DNA of 64,000 nucleotides, from NCBI RefSeq assembly GCF_003594875.1, contig NZ_QZEY01000024.1, positions 56,910 to 120,909 on the forward strand. Direction: 5' to 3'. Shown here in pieces: positions 51,025-60,158 of the stretch. Each line of letters opens with the position of its first letter. The first letter of the stretch is position 1. Position numbers and translations under genes: made by a program. The DNA is from Bailinhaonella thermotolerans (GTDB taxonomy: Bacteria; Actinomycetota; Actinomycetes; Streptosporangiales; Streptosporangiaceae). Under the pieces are notes generated by a model. That model was not told where the DNA came from. It worked only from the letters and a program-made list of their open reading frames with translations, and did not search any database.

Positions 51025-51843
51025 TCAATCGCCGGTCTCGGCGGAGTCGAGGGCGTCCAGGACCCGCCGGTCGCGCTCGTCCAGCGCGCCCATGCCCGCG
51101 ACCAGTTCGGGCCGGTTGGCGGCCGTACGGCGCAGCGCCTGGTCGCGCCGCCACCGCGCGATGACCCCGTGGTTGCCGCTGAGCAGCACGTCGGGCACGC
51201 GCAGGCCGCGCCACTCCGGCGGCTTGGTGTAGACGGGGCCTTCGAGCAGGCTCTCCATCGCCCCGGGCGCGAACGAGTCGTCCACGGCCGACACGGCGTT
51301 GCCGAGCACGCCGGGCAGCAGCCGCCCGATCGCCTCGATCATGACGAGCACGGCCGCCTCGCCCCCGGCGAGCACGTAGTCGCCGATGCTCAGCTCCTCC
51401 ACCGGCATCCGCGTGCGGGCGTGCTCCACGACGCGCCCGTCGATGCCCTCGTAGCGCCCGCACGCGAACACCAGCCAGGGCTCGCGCGCCAGCCGTACGG
51501 CGTCGGCCTGGGTGAACGGGCGGCCGGACGGGGTGGGAACGATCAGCGTGGGCACGGTCTCCGCGCCGGGGCCGGGGACCTCTCCGGGCTCCGCGTCCAG
51601 GCGCCGGACGTCCCCGGCGATGGCGTCCAGGGCCTCGCCCCAGGGCTCGGGCTTCATGACCATCCCCGGGCCGCCGCCGTACGGGGTGTCGTCCACGGTG
51701 CGGTGCACGTCGTGGGTCCAGTCCCGGAGCTGGTGGAGGCGGATGTCGAGGATGCCGCGCGCGCGGGCCTTGCCGATCAGCGAGACGTCCAGCGGGGAGA
51801 AGTACTCCGGGAAGATCGAGACGATGTCGATCCGCACGCTCAC
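51025..51843 (-). CDS. trmD: tRNA (guanine-N1-)-methyltransferase
   Basis: A 272-residue SPOUT methyltransferase that makes m1G37 in tRNAs to prevent frameshifting. The knot motifs [22 protein letters not shown] and [17 protein letters not shown] are all present. GTG 51843 overlaps the rimM stop by 4 bp. The C-terminal helical domain (about 175-272) is complete. Confidence 0.96.
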   Translation of the reverse strand: MSVRIDIVSIFPEYFSPLDVSLIGKARARGILDIRLHQLRDWTHDVHRTVDDTPYGGGPGMVMKPEPWGEALDAIAGDVRRLDAEPGEVPGPGAETVPTLIVPTPSGRPFTQADAVRLAREPWLVFACGRYEGIDGRVVEHARTRMPVEELSIGDYVLAGGEAAVLVMIEAIGRLLPGVLGNAVSAVDDSFAPGAMESLLEGPVYTKPPEWRGLRVPDVLLSGNHGVIARWRRDQALRRTAANRPELVAGMGALDERDRRVLDALDSAETGD

Positions 51844-52358
51844 TCGGCCTCCTCCGGGTCGAGCAGCCCCGGCGGCGGAGTGACGACGAGCCGGCCGCCC
51901 TCCACGTCCACCTCGGGCACCAGCGCCTTGACGAACGGGATGTACGCCAGGGGCCCGGAGTCGCGCCGCACGACGAGGAGGTCCTGGCCGTGGTGGAGCA
52001 CGTCGTCCACCACGCCGATCTGCTCTCCGTCGCCGGTGACCACGGTCAGGCCGAGCAGCTCGTGGTCGTGGAACTCGTCGGGGTCGCCGGTGGGCGGGAC
52101 CTCCGAGGAGTCGATCACCAGCAGGACGTCGCGCAGGGACTCGGCGGCGTCGCGGTTGAAGTGCTCCTCGAAGCGGAGCAGCGGGGTGCCCCGGTGCCAG
52201 CGCAGGCTCTCGACGGTGAGCGGCCCGGCCGAGGCGGGGTCGGTGGCGAGGGTGGTGCCCGGCGCGAACCGCTCCTGCGGATCGTCGGTGCGGACCTCGA
52301 CGGTCACCTCACCGCGGACACCGTGAGGACGGCCGATCCGGCCCACGACGAGCTGCAC
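51840..52358 (-). CDS. rimM: Ribosome maturation factor RimM
   Basis: A 172-residue 30S assembly factor that binds S19. The start [18 protein letters not shown] is the family signature, and the C-terminal PRC-barrel has [22 protein letters not shown] 52358 has AGGGG 5 nt upstream, better than TTG 52379. It is coupled to trmD by a 4-bp overlap. A hairpin terminator and AT-rich DNA separate it from the KH gene, so it likely begins a new transcript. Confidence 0.93.
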   Translation of the reverse strand: MQLVVGRIGRPHGVRGEVTVEVRTDDPQERFAPGTTLATDPASAGPLTVESLRWHRGTPLLRFEEHFNRDAAESLRDVLLVIDSSEVPPTGDPDEFHDHELLGLTVVTGDGEQIGVVDDVLHHGQDLLVVRRDSGPLAYIPFVKALVPEVDVEGGRLVVTPPPGLLDPEEAE

Positions 52359-52408
52359 GATACCCCTGAACCCCTTCAATCTCGGAAAAAGCTAAAGAAT
52401 GACCAAAA

Positions 52409-52460
52409 AGTATGCGAAAACGGATGATCGGCGCCACGTTGCGAACACGTGACGCCGATC
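52409..52460 (-). terminator. Intrinsic terminator after rpsP-KH
   Basis: Stems GATCGGCG (52426-52433) with CGCCGATC (52453-52460) and inner ACGT pairs form a hairpin, followed on the minus strand by TTTTCG and CTTTTTGG in an AT-rich stretch. The AT-rich DNA may also carry the rimM promoter. Confidence 0.75.
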
Positions 52461-52476
52461 CATGGCGTGTGCCGTC

Positions 52477-52719
52477 CTACCGGGCCTCGTCGAGGTCCAG
52501 CAGGTCGACGCGGACGTACTTGCCGCCGGCCAGCGCGCTGATGACAGTGCGCAGGGCCTTGGCAGTGCGGCCGCTGCGGCCGATTACCTTGCCGAGATCG
52601 TCGGGGTGGACCCGGACCTCGAGCACGCGCCCGCTGCGGATGCGGCGGGCGCGGACACGGACGTCGTCAGGGTGCTCGACGATGCCCTTGACGAGGTGTT
52701 CGAGGGCCTCCTCGAGCAC
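52477..52719 (-). CDS. KH-domain RNA-binding protein (KhpA-like)
   Basis: An 80-residue protein consisting of one KH domain. The G-x-x-G loop is in LGKVIGRSGRTAKALR. KhpA homologues bind RNA globally and pair with KhpB; the gene is regularly between rpsP and rimM in actinobacteria. GTG 52719 is 1 bp after the rpsP stop, so it is translationally coupled. Terminator follows. Confidence 0.92.
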   Translation of the reverse strand: MLEEALEHLVKGIVEHPDDVRVRARRIRSGRVLEVRVHPDDLGKVIGRSGRTAKALRTVISALAGGKYVRVDLLDLDEAR

Positions 52720-52720
52720 C

Positions 52721-53227
52721 TCAGGCCTCGCCTTCCGACTTCTCCTCGGCCGGCGCGGCCTCGGGGGTGGTCTCCTCGGCCTTGGCCGGCGCGGCCTCGG
52801 CGGCGGCCTCGGCCTTGGGCTCGTCCTTCTTCGGAGCCTTCTTGGCCTTCTTCGGCGTCGTGGCGGCGCCGGTGGCCTCGCCCTCGACGACCTCGCGAGC
52901 CGCGGCCTGGTAGATCTCGTGGCGGTCCGGCTTGGGCTCGGCGACCCGCAGGGTGCCCTCGGCACCCGGCTCGCCCTTGAACTTCTGCCAGTCACCGGTG
53001 ATCTTGAGAAGCACGCGCACCGGGTCGGTCGGCTGCGCGCCGACGCTCAGCCAGTACTGCGCCCGCTCGGAGTTGACCTCGATGTAGCTCGGGTCCTCCT
53101 TCGGGTGGTACTTGCCGATCTCCTCGATCGCACGCCCGTCGCGCTTGGTGCGCGAGTCGGCGACGACGATGCGGTACTGCGGGTTACGGATCTTCCCGAG
53201 CCGCTTGAGCTTGATCTTGACTGCCAC
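52721..53227 (-). CDS. rpsP: 30S ribosomal protein bS16
   Basis: A 168-residue S16. The first 85 residues are the S16 fold ([22 protein letters not shown], then [14 protein letters not shown]). The C-terminal half is an Ala/Lys/Glu-rich disordered extension with [10 protein letters not shown], common in actinobacteria. GTG 53227 with AGGAG about 12 nt upstream. It leads the rpsP-KH unit. Confidence 0.95.
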   Translation of the reverse strand: MAVKIKLKRLGKIRNPQYRIVVADSRTKRDGRAIEEIGKYHPKEDPSYIEVNSERAQYWLSVGAQPTDPVRVLLKITGDWQKFKGEPGAEGTLRVAEPKPDRHEIYQAAAREVVEGEATGAATTPKKAKKAPKKDEPKAEAAAEAAPAKAEETTPEAAPAEEKSEGEA

Positions 53228-53521
53228 GGGTGTGGTCAACTCCTGCGCGTTTGAACGTGATGGACGGCGTCCGCGCCGAGTGGGGTTCCGGCGAGGAGGC
53301 GTCCGAGGGACAGACGCGCCGCCGCGGAGGTGAGAGGGCATCCGGAGCGGTCACGATGTTCCAACGACCCATTGTGCCAGACGGATGCGCATGCGGCCGA
53401 ATCCCCGCGAAGATCATGGCCGCGCGCGGTGGCCGGGCCGCGCCCCCGGCGGGTCCGTTCCCCCGGACCCCCCTCTCACACCAGGATATTCCGGACGCGA
53501 CATCCCTAGGAAAGGCCGCGA

Positions 53522-54634
53522 ATGACCACCTCCTGGCACTCCACCCCGGCCGGACGCCCCCGGTTCCGCTCCCTCGGCGTCCCCCTGCCCGGCACGCCGG
53601 GGCCGTACAACGCGATCACCGACGTGCCCGGCGTGACCGTGGGGTACACGACGCTCGTCGAAGGAGCCTCGGTGCGGACCGGCGTGACCGCGATCCTGCC
53701 CCGCGGCCGCGCCGGGCTGGGCCGCGCCTGCGCGGCCGGCTGGCACTCCCTCAACGGCAACGGCGAGATGACCGGCACGACCTGGCTGAGCGAGACCGGT
53801 TCCCTGGCCCCGCCCGTGATGATCACCAACACGTACGCCGTGGGCCCGGTGCACCGGGGCGTGATCGACTGGATCGTGCGGCAGGAGCCGGCCCCGCCCT
53901 CGGAGTGGCTGCTGCCGGTGGTGGCGGAGACCTGGGACGGCTGGCTCAGCGACATCCACGGTTCCCACGTGCGGCCCGAGCACGCGGTCGCGGCGCTGGA
54001 GTCGGCGGCGGGCGGGCCCGTCGAGGAGGGCTGCGTGGGCGGCGGCACGGGCATGAACTGCTACGGCTTCAAGGGCGGCAGCGGGACCTCCTCCCGGGTC
54101 GTGGCTCACGGCGCGGACTCCTACACCGTCGGCGCGTTCGTGCAGGCCAACTTCGGGTCGCGCCGCGAGCTGACGGTGGCGGGCGTCCACGTGGGCCCGG
54201 AACTGGCCGACGACAACCCGATGGAGGCCCCGGACGTCGTGGTCCCGCCGGGCGCGGGCTCGATCATCGTGGTGATCGCCACCGACGCGCCGCTCCTGCC
54301 CGGCCAGTGCGCGGCCCTGGCCCGGCGCGTGCCCCTGGGCCTCGCCCGCACGGGCACGAGCGGGTCGCACTTCTCCGGCGACATCTTCCTCGCCTTCTCC
54401 ACGGCCAACGAAGGCGCCCTGAACAGCGCCTTCCCCAAGACCGATGAGGCGGAGTACGAGTCGCTGCGGTTCGTCCCGTGGGGGCGGATGGACCCGTTCT
54501 ACGAGGCCGTCGTGCGGGCCGTCGAGGAGTCCGTGCTCAACGCGCTCACCGCCGCCGAGACCACCGTGGGCCGCGAGGGCCGCCGCTCCCCCGCCATCCC
54601 GCTCGACCGGCTCCGCTCCCTCCTGCCCTCCTGA
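53522..54634 (+). CDS. P1 family (DmpA-like) self-processing peptidase
   Basis: A 370-residue Ntn-like hydrolase. The motif CVGGGTGMNCYGFKGG, then SGTSSR, is the site where DmpA/BapA enzymes cut themselves before a Gly/Ser to expose the N-terminal nucleophile. They act as aminopeptidases or beta-peptidases. The N-terminal segment YNAITDVPGVTVGYTTL and the conserved NGNGEMTGTTW are intact. ATG 53522 has AGGAAAGG upstream. It is isolated on the plus strand between rpsP and the MarR gene. Confidence 0.88.
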   Translation: MTTSWHSTPAGRPRFRSLGVPLPGTPGPYNAITDVPGVTVGYTTLVEGASVRTGVTAILPRGRAGLGRACAAGWHSLNGNGEMTGTTWLSETGSLAPPVMITNTYAVGPVHRGVIDWIVRQEPAPPSEWLLPVVAETWDGWLSDIHGSHVRPEHAVAALESAAGGPVEEGCVGGGTGMNCYGFKGGSGTSSRVVAHGADSYTVGAFVQANFGSRRELTVAGVHVGPELADDNPMEAPDVVVPPGAGSIIVVIATDAPLLPGQCAALARRVPLGLARTGTSGSHFSGDIFLAFSTANEGALNSAFPKTDEAEYESLRFVPWGRMDPFYEAVVRAVEESVLNALTAAETTVGREGRRSPAIPLDRLRSLLPS

Positions 54635-54818
54635 CCCGCGCGACCCCCGGACCCGCGCGACTCCCCTGCCCCGCGACACCCCCTGACCCGCCCCTCCGGT
54701 ACGGCCCCGCCCGCGCTCCCCGCACGACCCGGCGGGAGCCGTACGGCGGGCGGGCGCCGAGCCGTACGGCGGGGCGCCGAGCCGTACGGCGTGCGCGGAC
54801 GCGAGCCGTACGGCTGGC

Positions 54819-55241
54819 TCAGGACATGTCGGCGTTGAACCGGGCGAGGAGGGCGGCGAACGTGGCCAGGTCCTCCTCGGGCCAGGAGGAGAGGCGGTCC
54901 TCCAGGCGGTCGCGGAGGGAGGCGTTGGCCTCGTCGAGGCGGCGGCGGCCCTCCGGGGTGATGGTGAGGACGTGCGCCCGGGCGTCGCGCTCGTCGGGGA
55001 CGGGCGTGACGAGGCCGCGTTCGCGCAGGTCGGCGACCTGGCGGCTGACGGTGGACTTGTCGAGCGCGTAGTGCGCGGCCAGGTCCGCGGCGCGCACCCG
55101 CCCGGCCCCGTCGATGTGCGCGAGCAGCGTGTAGGCCACCAGGGACAGGTCCGGGTGCCAGGCCCCGCCGCGCGCGCGGACGCGCCGGGTGAACCTGGTC
55201 AGCTCGCCGTAGATGCCCGCGATCGTCTCGCCCCGGTCCAT
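54819..55241 (-). CDS. MarR family transcriptional regulator
   Basis: A 140-residue winged-helix regulator. LLAHIDGAGRVRAADLAAHY, then DKSTVSRQVADLRERGLV and a wing DERDARAHVLTITPEGR, are canonical MarR features. The ATG at 55241 has GGGGCGG upstream; a longer frame to 55280 would run into an operator. It is divergent from a membrane protein gene, and two identical-pattern operators occupy the gap. It probably represses both genes and is relieved by a ligand. Confidence 0.88.
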   Translation of the reverse strand: MDRGETIAGIYGELTRFTRRVRARGGAWHPDLSLVAYTLLAHIDGAGRVRAADLAAHYALDKSTVSRQVADLRERGLVTPVPDERDARAHVLTITPEGRRRLDEANASLRDRLEDRLSSWPEEDLATFAALLARFNADMS

Positions 55242-55266
55242 GCCCGCCCCTCGCTCCGCCCAGTTG

Positions 55267-55308
55267 GTTGGAATATACAACTTTCCACATATCGTTGCTA
55301 TCTACAAC
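55267..55308. promoter_or_regulatory. Two MarR-type operators
   Basis: GTTGGAATATACAAC (55267-55281) and GTTGCTATCTACAAC (55294-55308) both have the form GTTG-N7-CAAC and match at 12 of 15 bases. They start 27 bp apart in the 98-bp divergent gap, covering the expected promoter region of both genes. Confidence 0.65.
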
Positions 55309-55339
55309 TAACGACCCCGTCCTCCGAGGAGTTCCCCGC

Positions 55340-56422
55340 ATGGCCTCGCACACCCTGCCGCGCGCCGCCGCACCGAGCCGGTTCCGGCGCGCGTTCCCGG
55401 TGCCGGTCTGGCACGTCCTGCGCCACCTGTGGGTGCCGCTGTTCCTGGCCGCCGGCATGGCCCTGGCGTACGTCGGCGCGTTCAGCCACCCGGAGCCGCA
55501 CCACGTGGACGTGGCGGTCGTGGCCCCCGACGCGAAGGCCGAGGTGCTCGCCCAGCACCTGCAGAACCAGGCGGGCGACCGGCTCGACGTGCGGACCGTG
55601 CCGGCGCGGGGCGAGGCGGAGAAGCTGCTCCGGCGCGGCGACGTCGCCGCGGTGTACGTGCCCGGCGCGGCCCCCGCGCTGATCGTGGACTCGGTCAAGA
55701 GCGGCAGCACGGTCGCCGAGACCGCCACCAAGACGTTCACCCCGCTGGCCACCGCCCAGAACGCCCCGCTGCGGGTCACCGACCTCGGCCCGATCCCGGA
55801 CGACGACTACGCGGGCGGCACCGTGTTCTTCCTGCTCGTCGCGCTGAGCCTGGGCGGGTACACCGGCGCGATCGCCGTGGCCGCCGCCGGGGCCGCCCTG
55901 TCCCCGTGGGTCCGCGCCCTGCTCGGGCTGGGCCTGTCGCTGGTCACCGCGATCGTGACCACGGTCATCGCGGGGCCCGTCGCCGGCGCCGTCCACGGCA
56001 ACCTCACCGCGGTCGCGGCGATGGGCTGGATCTACGCCTCCGGCGTCATGCTGATCGGCCTGGGCCTGCACACCTTCCTCGGCAAGGTGGCCACGCCGGT
56101 GCTGGTCGGCCTGTTCGTGATGCTCAACCTCACCTCGTCCGGCGGGCTGTTCGCGCCCGAGCTGCAGCCCGGCTTCTTCGCCACGCTGAGCGACTTCTGG
56201 AACGGCTCGGCCTTCGTGGACGCCGGCCGCCGCATCCTCTACCAGGGCGGCGACGGCATGGCCCGCGACGTGTGGACGCTGGTGGCCTGGCTCGCCGCGG
56301 GCGTGGCGGTCCTCGCCGCCTCCGCGGTGTACGAGCGCCGCGCGCACCGGGCGCACCGCCCGACCCCCGCCGAGGCCGAGACCGCGGTCGACCGCGAACT
56401 CGACACGGTGGCGGTCGCCTGA
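55340..56422 (+). CDS. YhgE/Pip-like or ABC-2-type membrane protein
   Basis: A 360-residue protein with an N-terminal span (about 28-48), a soluble extracytoplasmic domain of about 110 residues (VDVAVVAPDAKAEVLAQHL onward) and then six closely spaced C-terminal spans. This layout fits ABC-2-type/YhgE-Pip relatives involved in export or cell-surface processes. No ATPase partner is adjacent, so it may act alone or with a distant partner. ATG 55340 with GAGGA 9 nt upstream. Control by the divergent MarR protein is likely, as in multidrug or toxic-compound response genes. Confidence 0.72.
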   Translation: MASHTLPRAAAPSRFRRAFPVPVWHVLRHLWVPLFLAAGMALAYVGAFSHPEPHHVDVAVVAPDAKAEVLAQHLQNQAGDRLDVRTVPARGEAEKLLRRGDVAAVYVPGAAPALIVDSVKSGSTVAETATKTFTPLATAQNAPLRVTDLGPIPDDDYAGGTVFFLLVALSLGGYTGAIAVAAAGAALSPWVRALLGLGLSLVTAIVTTVIAGPVAGAVHGNLTAVAAMGWIYASGVMLIGLGLHTFLGKVATPVLVGLFVMLNLTSSGGLFAPELQPGFFATLSDFWNGSAFVDAGRRILYQGGDGMARDVWTLVAWLAAGVAVLAASAVYERRAHRAHRPTPAEAETAVDRELDTVAVA

Positions 56423-56549
56423 CCCCGCTCCCCCGGTTCATCCCGTACGGCTCCCGCCCGCCCGGCGGGAGCCGTACGCGCTCACGGACGGCGGCGGCGC
56501 GAGCCCGCCGCCCGCCGTACGCCCGGGGGCGGGAGGTCCGGGCGGAGGT

Positions 56550-56837
56550 CTAGGCGAACAGGAGCGCCCACCCGGCCTGGGTGGACATGAGCGCGGCCAG
56601 GACGAGGGAGGCGATCAGCACCCAGACGACGGCCAGGGTGGTGCGGCGCTGGCGGCGGGCCTCGGGGGACATCCCCCGGCGGCTCCGGGAGGCGCGGCCG
56701 GGACGCGGGGACGCCCGGCGGACGCGCCGGGACGCGCGGTCGGCGCGCCGGAGCTCGGATCGCCTGGGGGTCTCCAGTTCGAGTCCCGACACGATCTCCG
56801 CGAAGCGACGATCAAGATCCTCTTCCATCGGCTCCAT
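56550..56837 (-). CDS. Small membrane protein with basic middle
   Basis: A 95-residue product from ATG 56837 (or ATG 56828). The acidic start (MEPMEEDLDRRFAEIV) is followed by a strongly Arg-rich stretch (about 25-65) and a C-terminal hydrophobic span (LAVVWVLIASLVLAALM). Such acidic-basic-span proteins of unknown function are common in actinomycetes. The upstream region has no clear ribosome-binding site. It is 89 bp from the ffh stop and may be expressed with ffh. Confidence 0.55.
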   Translation of the reverse strand: MEPMEEDLDRRFAEIVSGLELETPRRSELRRADRASRRVRRASPRPGRASRSRRGMSPEARRQRRTTLAVVWVLIASLVLAALMSTQAGWALLFA

Positions 56838-56926
56838 AGTGCAACACCGCGAGCCGGGACGGAACACTTGGAAATCAGACCGATATGACCGGGCGCGGTG
56901 AGGGATCACCGCGCCCGGCCGGGGAA

Positions 56927-58492
56927 TCACTTCTGCTTGGGCAGCTTCAGCTTCGAGGGGTCGAAGCCCGGCGGGAGCTGCAGGCCGGGCGGGAGCTGGC
57001 CGGGGAGGCCCGAGCCGAGGCCGCCGCCCAGGCCCGGCGGGAGGCCGGCCGGCTGCTGCGCCTGGGGCTCGGGCTGCTGGCCGCGCTTGCGCGGGTCGCC
57101 GCTCACGCGCTTGCCCTTGGCCTTGGCCTTCTTCGCGGCGGCCTTGGCGGCCTTCTTGTTCTTGCCGCCCGGCATGCCGGGGATGCCCATGCCGTTGCGC
57201 ATCTGCTTCATCATCTTCTGCGCGTCGAAGAAGCGGGTCACCAGGCTGTTGACCTCGGTGACCGTGACGCCGGAGCCGCGGGCGATGCGGGCGCGGCGCG
57301 AACCGTCGATGATCTTCGGGTTCTGCCGCTCGGCCGGGGTCATGGAGCGGATCATGGCCGCGACCCGGTCGAGGTCCTTCTCGTCGATCTGGTTGAGCTG
57401 CTCGCGCATCTGGCCCATGCCCGGGAGCATGCCGAGCAGGTTGGTGATGGGGCCCATGCGGCGGACCATCATCATCTGCTCGAGGAAGTCCTCGAACGTG
57501 AAGTCCTCGCCCGACGCGAGCTTGCCCGCCATGCGGGCGGTCTCCTGCTCGTCGAAGGTGCGCTGGGCCTGCTCGATCAGGGTGAGGATGTCACCCATGT
57601 CGAGGATGCGGCCGGCCATCCGGTCGGGATGGAAGGCGTCGAAGTCCTCCAGCTTCTCGCCGGTGGAGGCGAACATGATCGGGCGGCCGGTGATCTGCCG
57701 CACCGACAGGGCCGCGCCGCCCCGGGCGTCGCCGTCGAGCTTGGTGAGCACGACGCCGTCGAAGCCGACGCCGTCCATGAACGCCTGGGCCGTGGTGACG
57801 GCGTCCTGGCCGATCATGGCGTCCACGACGAACAGGACCTCGTCGGGCGAGACCGCGTCGCGGATGTCGGCGGCCTGGCGCATCATGTCCGCGTCGATGC
57901 CGAGACGGCCGGCGGTGTCGATGATGACGATGTCGTGCTGCTTGTGGCGGGCGTACTCGATCGAGTCGCGCGCCACCTGGACCGGGTCGCCCTCGCCGTT
58001 GCCGGGGGACGGGGCGTAGACCCCGACCTGGGCGCGCTCGGCGAGCACGGAGAGCTGCTGGACGGCGTTGGGCCGCTGGAGGTCGGCGGCCACGAGCAGC
58101 GGGGCGTGGCCCTGCTCGCGCAGCCAGCGGGCCAGCTTGCCGGCGAGGGTGGTCTTGCCGGCGCCCTGGAGGCCGGCGAGCATGATGACGGTGGGCGGCG
58201 TCTTGGCGAGGCGCAGCCGGCGGGTCTCGCCGCCGAGGATCTCGATGAGCTCCTCGTTGACGATCTTGACGACCTGCTGGGCGGGGTTGAGCGCCTGGGA
58301 CACCTCGGCGCCGCGGGCACGCTCCTTGATGTGGGCGACGAACTCCTTGACCACGGGGAGCGCGACGTCGGCCTCAAGCAGCGCGATCCGGATCTCCCGG
58401 GCGGTCGCGTCGATGTCGGCGTCGGAGAGCCGACCCTTGCCGCGCAGGGATGAGAAGACCGATGTCAGCCGGTCGGAAAGAGTCTCGAACAC
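56927..58492 (-). CDS. ffh: Signal recognition particle protein Ffh
   Basis: A 521-residue SRP54-type GTPase that targets nascent membrane proteins. The N domain leads into the G domain with LAGLQGAGKTTLAGKLA, the I-box region (DAVSPDEVLFVVDAMIGQ) and LTKLDGDARGGAALS. The Met-rich M domain (about 325-435) ends with a basic linker and a Pro/Gly/Leu-rich tail. GTG 58492. Close upstream is the conservon GTPase gene in the same direction, 117 bp away. Confidence 0.96.
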   Translation of the reverse strand: MFETLSDRLTSVFSSLRGKGRLSDADIDATAREIRIALLEADVALPVVKEFVAHIKERARGAEVSQALNPAQQVVKIVNEELIEILGGETRRLRLAKTPPTVIMLAGLQGAGKTTLAGKLARWLREQGHAPLLVAADLQRPNAVQQLSVLAERAQVGVYAPSPGNGEGDPVQVARDSIEYARHKQHDIVIIDTAGRLGIDADMMRQAADIRDAVSPDEVLFVVDAMIGQDAVTTAQAFMDGVGFDGVVLTKLDGDARGGAALSVRQITGRPIMFASTGEKLEDFDAFHPDRMAGRILDMGDILTLIEQAQRTFDEQETARMAGKLASGEDFTFEDFLEQMMMVRRMGPITNLLGMLPGMGQMREQLNQIDEKDLDRVAAMIRSMTPAERQNPKIIDGSRRARIARGSGVTVTEVNSLVTRFFDAQKMMKQMRNGMGIPGMPGGKNKKAAKAAAKKAKAKGKRVSGDPRKRGQQPEPQAQQPAGLPPGLGGGLGSGLPGQLPPGLQLPPGFDPSKLKLPKQK

Positions 58493-58609
58493 GTGATTGG
58501 CCAGTCCTCGGGCGACGTCTACGAAATCATTCCCAGACTATCCGGTCGTGGCCGGTGATCCTCGCGATCGCCGGCGGCCCCGGTGCGGGCCGCCGGTCCG
58601 CGATGACGG

Positions 58610-59260
58610 TCAAGAGCCCCAGATGCTGCTGCTCGCGGCCTGCGGGCCGGGAACCTGGGGCGGGCTGCCGGCGCGCACCGTGAGGGCGTGCTCGACGAGC
58701 GTGATGAGCGTGGTCTTGACCGACTGCCTCTGGCGGGCGTCCACCCGGACGAGGGGGATGTGCGGGGAGAGCGTGAGCGCCTCCCTGACCTCCTCGTCCG
58801 CGTGGGGGTACACGCCGCCGAAGCCGTTGACGGCCACCACGAAGGGCAGCCGCGCCTCCTCGAAGTAGTCGATCGCCGGGAAGCTGTCGGCCAGGCGGCG
58901 CGTGTCCACGAGCACGACCGCGCCGATCGCGCCCTTGACCAGGTCGTCCCACATGAACCAGAACCGGTGCTGACCGGGCGTGCCGAACAGGTACAGGATC
59001 AGGTCGCTGTCCAGCGAGACGCGGCCGAAGTCCATGGCCACCGTGGTCGTCGTCTTGCCCGGCGTCAGCTCGAGGTCGTCGATCCCGGCGCTGGCGCTCG
59101 TCATGACGGCTTCGGTCGTGAGCGGAAGGATCTCAGAGACCGCGCCGACGAACGTCGTCTTGCCAACGCCGAATCCACCCGCGACGACGATCTTCGTCGA
59201 CGTGAGAGCGTTACCCATCCCGCCGTTCTGGCGGGAGGCATCAGAGCCTGCGAAGTCCAC
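58610..59260 (-). CDS. Conservon small GTPase (CvnD-like)
   Basis: A 216-residue Ras-like GTPase. P-loop GGFGVGKTTF, switch II FGTPGQHRFW and an NKxD-type region replaced by AVNGFGG, a known feature of this group. It is the fourth component of conservon signalling modules that couple a sensor kinase to development or antibiotic control. The GTG start 59260 matches the typical V-D-F-A start and overlaps the DUF742 stop; ATG 59218 is an alternative. SD AAAGGG is 7 nt upstream. Confidence 0.88.
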   Translation of the reverse strand: MDFAGSDASRQNGGMGNALTSTKIVVAGGFGVGKTTFVGAVSEILPLTTEAVMTSASAGIDDLELTPGKTTTTVAMDFGRVSLDSDLILYLFGTPGQHRFWFMWDDLVKGAIGAVVLVDTRRLADSFPAIDYFEEARLPFVVAVNGFGGVYPHADEEVREALTLSPHIPLVRVDARQRQSVKTTLITLVEHALTVRAGSPPQVPGPQAASSSIWGS

Positions 59261-59708
59261 TGAGCACCCTTTCGAGCAGGTTGAGATCCGGTTGCCCCTT
59301 CTCAAGGGACGGCTGGTGGATGTAGACGAGGCCCTCAGCGGCCATGTCCGCCACCACCACCCGTGCGACACCCAGCGGTATTCGCAGCAACGCGGAGATC
59401 TCGGCGACCGACCTCACCTGTCGGCACAGTTGGGCGATCGCCTGATATTCGGGGGTAAGAGTCGAGAGGTCGTGGTGGATGAGCGACGCCGACGAGACCA
59501 GGGCCTCCATGGCCAGCTGGTACCTCGCCTGCGTGCGCCCCCCGGTGACGGCGTACGGCCGCACCAGGGAACTCCGCTGCTCACTCGACTCCTGATACGA
59601 GGTGTTGGGTCCATCACCGAAGCGGCGCGGATCCTCCTCGGCCGGAGGCCGCCCGTACAGCGGTCCGCCGAGGGGATCCCCCTCACCATCCCAGCCGCGG
59701 TTTACCAC
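59241..59708 (-). CDS. DUF742 protein (CvnC-like)
   Basis: A 155-residue protein. The first 45 residues are disordered and acidic; the DUF742 domain (about 48-155) has SLVRPYAVTGGRTQARYQLAME, VRSVAEISALLRIPLGVARVVVADM and a C-terminal LLERVLSGLRRL. It has a winged-helix-like fold in conservons and may link kinase signals to the GTPase. It overlaps the GTPase gene by 20 bp and follows the Roadblock gene by 25 bp. Confidence 0.9.
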   Translation of the reverse strand: MVNRGWDGEGDPLGGPLYGRPPAEEDPRRFGDGPNTSYQESSEQRSSLVRPYAVTGGRTQARYQLAMEALVSSASLIHHDLSTLTPEYQAIAQLCRQVRSVAEISALLRIPLGVARVVVADMAAEGLVYIHQPSLEKGQPDLNLLERVLSGLRRL

Positions 59709-59733
59709 GGCTCCCTCCTAGCGTCGGTCCCAT

Positions 59734-60156
59734 TTACCTGGGATGAGACGCCTGCAGCTCGGCGCGCACGGCAGGCGTCAGCACCTGTCCTGCCCGCTCC
59801 ACCAGCAGCGTCATCTGGTAGGCGACCAATCCCATGTCGCAGTCCGCGGCGGCGAGCACCGCGAGACAGGAGCCGTCGCTGATCGACATGATCAGCAACA
59901 GGCCGCGCTGCATCTCGACGACGGTCTGGGTGACCGGACCGCCCTCGAAGACGCGCGAGGCACCCTGCGTCAGGCTGATCAATCCCGCCGCCACGGCCGC
60001 AAGCTGGTCCGCCCGATCCTTGGGGAAACCGTCGGAGAACGCCAGCGGGAGTCCGTCCGACGAGACGACGACGGTGTGGGCAACGCCGGGCACGCTGTTG
60101 ACGAACTCGGTGATCAGCCAGTTGACGCCGCGGGCAGCCTGGCTCAGCTCCCTCAC
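59734..60156 (-). CDS. Roadblock/LC7 domain protein (CvnB-like)
   Basis: A 140-residue Roadblock protein. NWLITEFVNSVPGVAHTVVVSSDGLPLA and the C-terminal GLVAYQMTLLVERAGQVLTPAVR fit the family, which acts on small GTPases. GTG 60156 has AAAGGAG 7 nt upstream and is preferred over the adjacent GTG 60162. It lies 2 bp after the kinase stop, so translation is coupled. It should interact with the GTPase two genes downstream. Confidence 0.92.
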   Translation of the reverse strand: MRELSQAARGVNWLITEFVNSVPGVAHTVVVSSDGLPLAFSDGFPKDRADQLAAVAAGLISLTQGASRVFEGGPVTQTVVEMQRGLLLIMSISDGSCLAVLAAADCDMGLVAYQMTLLVERAGQVLTPAVRAELQASHPR

Positions 60157-60158
60157 AA

